Assembly: GCA_016650415.1 (NCBI GenBank)
Contig: JAENVU010000431.1
Coordinates: 1 to 9,730, forward strand
Length of the DNA stretch: 9,730 nt
Direction of reading: 5' to 3'
Origin: Acidimicrobiia bacterium
Lineage (GTDB): Bacteria > Actinomycetota > Acidimicrobiia > IMCC26256 > JAENVU01
Both the position numbers and the translations under genes were made by a program. Under the pieces are notes generated by a model that saw nothing but the letters and a program-made list of their open reading frames with translations, did no database searches and was not told the origin of the DNA. Each line of letters begins with the position of its first letter. The first letter of the stretch is position 1. This document shows positions 5,532 through 9,730 of this stretch, one piece after another.

Positions 5532-6238
5532 GCCTGCTCGAGGTCGTGGACCTCTCGGCGGCCTACGGTCCGATCCAGGTCTTGCACGGTATCAGCCTGA
5601 CGGTCGATGCCGGCGAGGTGGTCGTGGTGCTCGGTGCCAACGGCGCCGGCAAGACCACGGCACTGCGCGCGATCTCCGGGCTGGTCGCCGCGAAGGGCGA
5701 GCTGCGCTTCGATGGCGTTTCGATTCTGGGCCGTCATCCGGAGTCGATCGCGCACCGTGGGGTGTCCCATGTCCCGCAAGGCCGCGGCACCTTGGCCGGG
5801 CTCACCGTGGACGAGAACATGCGACTGGGCGCGTACTCCCGCCGAGATCGGGAGGGCATCGCGGCGGACCTGGCCGAGTGGTACGACACCTTCCCGCCGT
5901 TGGCCAAGCGCCGGAGCCAGACCGCCGGGACCATGAGCGGTGGCGAGCAGCAGATGCTGGCCGTCGCGCGTTCGCTGATGTCACGACCCCGGCTTCTCCT
6001 GCTCGACGAGCCGTCGCTCGGCCTGGCGCCGCTCGTCACCAAGCAGCTCTTCGAGACGCTCGCGACTGTCAACCGGGAACGAGGGATCGCGATGTTGCTC
6101 GTCGAGCAGAACGCGGCCCTCGCCCTGGAGCTGGCGGCCCGCGGGTACGTCCTGGAAGCCGGCGAGATCGTCGCATCCGGCACCGCAGAGAATCTCAGCC
6201 GGGACGGCGAGATCCGGAAGGCATACCTCGGACGCTGA
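5528..6238 (+). CDS. livF: Branched-chain amino acid-type ABC transporter ATPase LivF
   Basis: This 236-residue protein is the second ATPase subunit, pairing with LivG beneath the LivH/LivM membrane core. Seen: Walker A GANGAGKT at 36-43, Q-loop Gln84 in HVPQGRGTL, canonical signature MSGGEQQMLAVARSL at 136-150, Walker B LLLLDEP at 156-162 with Glu161, D-loop SLGLAPL at 163-169, and LLVEQNAALAL at 190-200, where the switch His is replaced by Gln194 as is normal in LivF. The length matches the family. The GTG start at 5528 overlaps the livG stop by four bases (GTGA), and the TGA stop shares its A with the livH ATG, so the subunits are probably made by coupled translation. It carries the good signature motif that LivG lacks, so in a LivG-LivF heterodimer the two ATP sites are chemically unequal (inference from motifs). 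Confidence 0.95.
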   Translation: MSLLEVVDLSAAYGPIQVLHGISLTVDAGEVVVVLGANGAGKTTALRAISGLVAAKGELRFDGVSILGRHPESIAHRGVSHVPQGRGTLAGLTVDENMRLGAYSRRDREGIAADLAEWYDTFPPLAKRRSQTAGTMSGGEQQMLAVARSLMSRPRLLLLDEPSLGLAPLVTKQLFETLATVNRERGIAMLLVEQNAALALELAARGYVLEAGEIVASGTAENLSRDGEIRKAYLGR

Positions 6239-7125
6239 TGGACCTGAACCTGTTCTTCTCCCAGCTCTTGAACGGCCTGAGTTCCGGCGCGATCTACGCA
6301 TCACTCGCGCTCGCGATCGTCCTCATCTTCCGGACGACGGGAATCCTCAACTTCGCCCAAGGCGAGATGGCGCTCTTTTCGACCTACGTCACCTGGTGGC
6401 TCGCCGATCAGGGCCTCTCGATCGGGCTGGCCATCGCGATCTCGGTGGCGGTGTCCTTCGTCGGGGGCGCCGTGATCGAGCGCGTTGTCATCCGTCCGTT
6501 CGAGAAGGCCTCGCCACTGGTCATCGTGATCGCGACGCTGGGATTGTTCCTGGCGTTGAACTCGCTCACCCAGGTGGTCTTCGGAACCGACGCCAAGCAG
6601 CTCGGCAGCGCCTTCCCCGACACGGTCTGGGATGTCTGGGGGCTGCGGATCGAAGCGCAGACCATCGGCATCCTCGTCGTCCTCGGGCTCGAGTGCGTCG
6701 CCCTCTGGGTGCTGTTCCAACGCACGCGGATCGGTCTGGCCCTGCGGGCCGTCGCGGACAATCCCGAAGCCAGCCGGCTGTTGGGCGTGAGGGTCGGAAC
6801 GATGCTCATGTTCGGGTGGGGGCTCTCGGCCGCGTTGGGTTCCTTGGCCGGCGCGATGGTGGTGCCGACGACGCAGGCGCTCACGGCATCCTCGCTCCAG
6901 AGCGTGCTGGTCTTCGCCTTCGCCGCGGCGGCGCTCGGCGGCTTCGACAGCCCCTTGGGCGCCGTCGTCGCCGGCTTGATCGTCGGGATCGCACGGGCCC
7001 TCACGATCCAGTACATCGAGCCGCTCAACAACATCGAGTTGGTGGTGCCGTTCGCGATCATCCTCGTCGTCTTGCTGGTGAAGCCCGCGGGATTGTTCGG
7101 CTCGACCCAAGTGGAGCGCGTCTGA
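6238..7125 (+). CDS. livH: Branched-chain amino acid-type ABC permease LivH
   Basis: This 295-residue integral membrane permease forms half of the translocation pore with LivM. About eight hydrophobic segments are visible, roughly at 10-32, 37-56, 62-82, 94-115, 142-161, 188-210, 220-252 and 267-284. Family motifs: LLNGLSSGAIYASLALAI near the N-terminus, ILNFAQGEM at 36-44, the cytoplasmic coupling-loop segment TRIGLALRAVADNPEASRLL at 163-182 (contacts the ATPases), and KPAGLFG at 282-288. The ATG start at 6238 shares its A with the livF stop; the same frame is open further upstream only as a shadow of livF. The length is typical of LivH (about 290-308). The stop shares one base with the livM ATG. 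Confidence 0.94.
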   Translation: MDLNLFFSQLLNGLSSGAIYASLALAIVLIFRTTGILNFAQGEMALFSTYVTWWLADQGLSIGLAIAISVAVSFVGGAVIERVVIRPFEKASPLVIVIATLGLFLALNSLTQVVFGTDAKQLGSAFPDTVWDVWGLRIEAQTIGILVVLGLECVALWVLFQRTRIGLALRAVADNPEASRLLGVRVGTMLMFGWGLSAALGSLAGAMVVPTTQALTASSLQSVLVFAFAAAALGGFDSPLGAVVAGLIVGIARALTIQYIEPLNNIELVVPFAIILVVLLVKPAGLFGSTQVERV

Positions 7126-8168
7126 TGCGCGGCCGCGCACTGGGCATCGGGACCCGGGCGGGCGCCGCCCTCCTCACGGTCGGCGTGCTCGCTTGGCTTC
7201 CGCAGTACTACGGCGCGACCGACACCGCCCTGTTTGCCAAGGCGATCTACATCGCGATCGCCGCCCTCGGACTCAACCTGCTCACCGGGTACAACGGTCA
7301 GGTCTCCATCGGTCATGGTGCGTTCTTCGGATTCGGGGCCTACGCCACCGCCATCCTGATGAATGATCACGGTTGGGACTTCCTGGCAACGCTCCCGGTC
7401 GTGGCGGTGGCGTCCTTCGTCGTCGGCGCCGCGGTCGGGTTTCCGGCCCTGCGCGTGAAGGGTCTCTACCTTGCGCTCATCACGCTGGGGCTCGCGGCAC
7501 TGTTTCCGGACCTCGTGACCAAGTACGTGCACGGGACGGGGGGCACGACGCTCGTGCAGCCCCCGTTGCCGACTTCGCCCGGTTGGGCTCAGGGCTTCGC
7601 GCCCAACGACGACCAGTGGCGCTATTACCTCGCGCTCACCATCGGGATCGTGATGTTCATCCTCGCGTGGAATCTCGTGCGTGGACGCTTCGGCCGCGCG
7701 TTGCTCGCGGTCCGCGATCACGACGCCGCGGCATCGACGATCGGCATCGATCTTGCCCGGATCAAGGTCGGGAGCTTCGCGATCAGCGCGCTCTACGCCG
7801 GAATCGCCGGTTCGGTCGGCGTGATGGTGACCGGCCTGGCGAATGCCGGCCGGGTCGAGACCTTCCAGCTCTCGATCAATTTCCTGGTCGCGGTCGTGAT
7901 CGGTGGAACCGCGACGGTGCTCGGGCCGGTGGTCGGCGCGTGGACCTTCGTGTTCCTGGAGCGCGCGACCCAGGATCTGTTCCCGGACCAAGCCCTGCTG
8001 TCGCCCGCGATCTTCGGTGTGGCGCTGATCCTTCTGCTCTTCGCGCTTCCTGACGGCATCGTCGGTGGCGCGCGGCGCACCGGCCGATTCGCCCGACGGA
8101 AGCTGCAGGCCAGGCGCGCGCCGAGGGCACCCGATTTCCCGTCCCCAATCCGAGAGGACCGACAATGA
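7125..8168 (+). CDS. livM: Branched-chain amino acid-type ABC permease LivM
   Basis: This 347-residue membrane protein is the partner permease of LivH. Hydrophobic segments are seen at about 12-28, 36-56, 61-80, 86-107, 113-131, 166-184, 213-237, 250-279 and 292-310. LivM motifs: NLLTGYNGQVSIGHGAFFG at 51-69, VKGLYLALITLG at 111-122, coupling loop GRFGRALLAVRDHDAAASTI at 187-206, GGTATVLGPVVGA at 260-272, and LPDGIVGG at 308-315. Residues 317-347 form an Arg- and Pro-rich cytoplasmic tail of about 30 residues, longer than needed after the last membrane segment; a short basic tail is common in actinobacterial LivM. The ATG at 7125 overlaps the livH stop by one base, and the stop overlaps the livK ATG by four (ATGA). 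The ribosome binding site of livK lies inside the tail-coding part. Confidence 0.93.
   Translation: MRGRALGIGTRAGAALLTVGVLAWLPQYYGATDTALFAKAIYIAIAALGLNLLTGYNGQVSIGHGAFFGFGAYATAILMNDHGWDFLATLPVVAVASFVVGAAVGFPALRVKGLYLALITLGLAALFPDLVTKYVHGTGGTTLVQPPLPTSPGWAQGFAPNDDQWRYYLALTIGIVMFILAWNLVRGRFGRALLAVRDHDAAASTIGIDLARIKVGSFAISALYAGIAGSVGVMVTGLANAGRVETFQLSINFLVAVVIGGTATVLGPVVGAWTFVFLERATQDLFPDQALLSPAIFGVALILLLFALPDGIVGGARRTGRFARRKLQARRAPRAPDFPSPIREDRQ
8153..8158 (+). promoter_or_regulatory. Ribosome binding site of livK inside the livM end
   Basis: AGAGGA lies 6 nt before ATG 8165. This separate, good site may allow more initiation for the binding protein than for the permeases, which rely on overlapping stop-start pairs. 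Confidence 0.55.
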
Positions 8169-9529
8169 GCAACACGCGAACCCGGGGGCAGCACCGCCCC
8201 ATCCCGTTTCTGACCGTACTGGTGACAACGATCGCGTTGGTCGCCGCTTCCTGTAGCGGTGGCGGCCGAAGTTCGTCGTCGTCGCCGGGTTCGGGCTCGA
8301 CTTCGACCAAGGGCGGGATCGTCGACGCCTCGAACTGTCCGGGCTCGGAGACCGAGGGCGTGAGCGGCACCACGATCAAGCTCGGAACCAGCTTGCCGCA
8401 ATCGGGCTTGTACTCGGCCTTCACGGAGATCTTGAAGGGTGAGTCGGCGTACTTCAGTTACCTCAACCAGGAACTCGGCGGCGTCGAGGTCGACGGCAAG
8501 AAGTACACGATCGATCTGGTCGCCAAGGACGACGCGTACCAGGCCGACCGAACGGTCGCGAACGTGACGGCGCTGGTCAACGACGACAAGGTGTTTGCGC
8601 TGTTCAACGTCGTCGGTACCAAGAACAACCTCGCGATCCGCGACTTCGTGAACCGTCAGTGTGTTCCGAACCTCTTCGCCGCGACGGGCTCGCCCGCCTG
8701 GGGTGACGTGAAGTATCCGTGGGTGCTCGGGTCCGAGCTGGTGCCGTATCCCCTCGAGGCGAAGGCGCTCTTCGACTACCTGGAGAAAAACTCACCCAGT
8801 GCCAAGGTGGCGATCCTGCGGGCATCGGACGACTTCGGCCGGGCCTACTCGGAGACGTTCCGATCGTTGATCAAGGGTTCGAAGATCACCATCGCCAAGG
8901 AGGAGACCTACAACCCCGAGCAGTCGGACACGAAGTCCCAGGTGACGAGCCTGGCGGCGACGAACGCCGACGTGCTGTTGCTGGGCGCGACGCTGCTCGC
9001 GTGTCCCGATGCGCTCCAGAACGTCAAAGCGTCCGGCTGGAAGCCCATGACCTACATGTCCGGCACGTGTACCTCCAAGACGTTGATGGCGCTCGCCGGC
9101 GATGCCGCCGACGGAGTCATGAGCGTCACCGACATCATGGAGCCGGGCCTCGCCGCGTGGGCCGACGAGCCCGCGATGAAGTTGTACCTGGACAAGATCG
9201 CGAAGTACGCGCCCGATGCGGATGCCGAGAACGGGATCGTGGCCTACGGATGGACCACGGGCGCGCTCCTCGCCGAGACCCTGCACCGCTCGCCGTCGCT
9301 GACTCGTCAGGCGGTGATGGAGACGGCTCGGACGCTCAAGGCGAGCGATGTCGGCTTGCTGATGCCGGGCGTCACCCTGTCGGTGAGTGCGAAGGACTGG
9401 TTCCTCGGTGAGATGTTCAGCCTCGCCCAATACCGCACGGCCCTCGGCCATTTCGAGCTCGTCGGTTCGGTGCTGGACTTCTCGGGCCACACCGCCAAGA
9501 TCACCCCGCCGGACCTGATCGGGGGCTGA
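8165..9529 (+). CDS. livK: Extracytoplasmic solute-binding lipoprotein, LivK/Leu-Ile-Val-binding type
   Basis: This 454-residue lipoprotein is the solute receptor of the importer, anchored outside the membrane and delivering ligand to LivHM. Seen: a basic N-terminus, a hydrophobic core at about 13-28, and lipobox AASC with Cys30 as the lipidation site, then a flexible Gly/Ser-rich linker at 31-50 partly encoded by a TCG repeat (8273-8284). The mature type I periplasmic-binding fold starts near 68 (IKLGTSLPQSGLYSAF, where the PxSG motif often contacts ligand), continues with YLNQELGGVEVDGKKYTIDLVAKDDAY at 99-125, and has the second lobe from about 190. Four Cys other than the lipid one (58, 166, 280, 302) could form two disulfides. 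ATG 8165 overlaps the livM stop by four bases and has AGAGGA upstream. The gene being last in the operon is unlike E. coli, where the binding-protein gene comes first. The ligand cannot be named from sequence; branched-chain amino acids are only the family default. Confidence 0.9.
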   Translation: MSNTRTRGQHRPIPFLTVLVTTIALVAASCSGGGRSSSSSPGSGSTSTKGGIVDASNCPGSETEGVSGTTIKLGTSLPQSGLYSAFTEILKGESAYFSYLNQELGGVEVDGKKYTIDLVAKDDAYQADRTVANVTALVNDDKVFALFNVVGTKNNLAIRDFVNRQCVPNLFAATGSPAWGDVKYPWVLGSELVPYPLEAKALFDYLEKNSPSAKVAILRASDDFGRAYSETFRSLIKGSKITIAKEETYNPEQSDTKSQVTSLAATNADVLLLGATLLACPDALQNVKASGWKPMTYMSGTCTSKTLMALAGDAADGVMSVTDIMEPGLAAWADEPAMKLYLDKIAKYAPDADAENGIVAYGWTTGALLAETLHRSPSLTRQAVMETARTLKASDVGLLMPGVTLSVSAKDWFLGEMFSLAQYRTALGHFELVGSVLDFSGHTAKITPPDLIGG

Positions 9530-9533
9530 ATGG

Positions 9534-9566
9534 GAGCGCGCGGCACCCAACGGGTGCCGCGCGCTC
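9534..9566. terminator. Perfect 15-bp hairpin between convergent genes
   Basis: GAGCGCGCGGCACCC (9534-9548) and GGGTGCCGCGCGCTC (9552-9566) are exact inverted copies around AAC. It begins 5 nt after the livK stop. Its right arm includes two of the three bases of the stop codon of the minus-strand gene (9565-9567). Neither strand shows a T-run, but T-less strong hairpins are common as terminators in GC-rich actinobacteria. It probably ends both transcripts. Confidence 0.75.
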
Positions 9567-9730
9567 ACTCCAGGAGTGATTCGAGCAAATGGGCGTACCG
9601 TTCGAGATGGCGATCGCCGAGGAACTCGGCGAAGACCCGCGCGTACGCCAGTTCGCCGATGTCGCGCGCGAGCCGGTCGTCGCCCAGGAGCCGGTCGACC
9701 ATCCCACCGAAAGCGGCGAGGTCACCGGGA
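9565..9730 (-). CDS. C-terminal end of a probable GT4-type glycosyltransferase (partial)
   Basis: On the minus strand an open frame enters from the right edge and ends at TGA 9567-9565, giving 54 residues (PGDLAAFGGMVDRLLGDDRL..., ending HLLESLLE). The pattern of a PGD turn, then a helix ending in LLGDDRLARDIGELAYARVFAEF, then RHLERYAHLLESLL fits the last helices of the C-terminal Rossmann domain of family 4 glycosyltransferases, where 'pgd...la..i..ll.d..l...lg..ar..v...f' is a common tail. These enzymes move sugars from nucleotide donors to glycans or lipids. The donor-binding EX7E region would lie outside the window, so the assignment is tentative. It converges on livK, the two stops being 35 nt apart with a shared hairpin between. 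Confidence 0.5.
   Translation of the reverse strand, partial: PGDLAAFGGMVDRLLGDDRLARDIGELAYARVFAEFLGDRHLERYAHLLESLLE

Noticed and set aside
5503..6237. Open frame running into livH from 5503, suggesting a fusion protein.
   Set aside because: This stretch is the shifted-frame shadow of livF; LivH homology starts only at 6238.
6408..8228. Long minus-strand open frame (606 codons) opposite livH and livM.
   Set aside because: It is antisense to two well-supported permeases, with low-complexity Arg/Asp/Glu-rich translation and no family motif.
8273..8284. Four tandem TCG units as a possible phase-variable repeat.
   Set aside because: They encode Ser residues of a lipoprotein linker; a trinucleotide repeat would not shift the frame and the run is too short to be unstable.
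1..9730. Search for mobile elements, CRISPR arrays, tRNA/rRNA genes, toxin-antitoxin or defence genes.
   Set aside because: No transposase or integrase motifs, spaced direct repeats, cloverleaf sequences or rRNA blocks were seen; spacers are short and the gene content is housekeeping.

Overview
This is a GC-rich window, roughly two-thirds G+C by eye, packed with ordinary bacterial metabolic and transport genes. Almost everything is on the + strand. The actinobacterial-style DapC and DapE, the GTG starts, and two genes with an apparent -10 element exactly 7 nt before the ATG (leaderless transcription) suggest a high-GC actinomycete. An Acidimicrobiia-like lineage is my best guess, but that is inference and not shown by any marker gene.

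Region 1 (1-3936) holds the 3' part of hflX, a GTPase that splits ribosomes, followed by three consecutive enzymes of the succinylase branch of diaminopimelate/lysine synthesis. dapC follows hflX after 10 nt, with its putative -10 overlapping the hflX stop codon. After a 132-nt spacer with a large imperfect hairpin and a G-rich tract come dapD and dapE, which overlap by one base. DapD succinylates tetrahydrodipicolinate, DapC transaminates the product, and DapE removes the succinyl group to give LL-diaminopimelate for peptidoglycan and lysine. DapD looks like the short E. coli type, whereas DapC and DapE look actinobacterial.

Region 2 (3956-4624) is a short crotonase-fold protein, probably an enoyl-CoA isomerase. 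It starts 19 nt after dapE with a good ribosome binding site, so it is probably the last gene of the dapDE transcript although its chemistry is unrelated.

Region 3 (4625-9566) is a complete five-gene ABC importer of the branched-chain amino acid (HAAT/Liv) type in the order livG-livF-livH-livM-livK, every junction overlapping by 1 or 4 bases. Its 142-nt upstream region has a -10-like hexamer centred inside an 8-bp perfect dyad, a second short palindrome, and a possible six-codon upstream reading frame whose stop lies in the livG ribosome binding site. The operon ends at a perfect 15-bp hairpin that it shares with a convergent gene.

Region 4 (9565-9730, minus strand) is the last 54 codons of a protein that resembles the C-terminus of a GT4-type glycosyltransferase.

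I see no mobile element, CRISPR array, tRNA, rRNA or defence system. The window reads as conserved housekeeping DNA and the points of interest are mostly regulatory. No spacer exceeds 300 bases.
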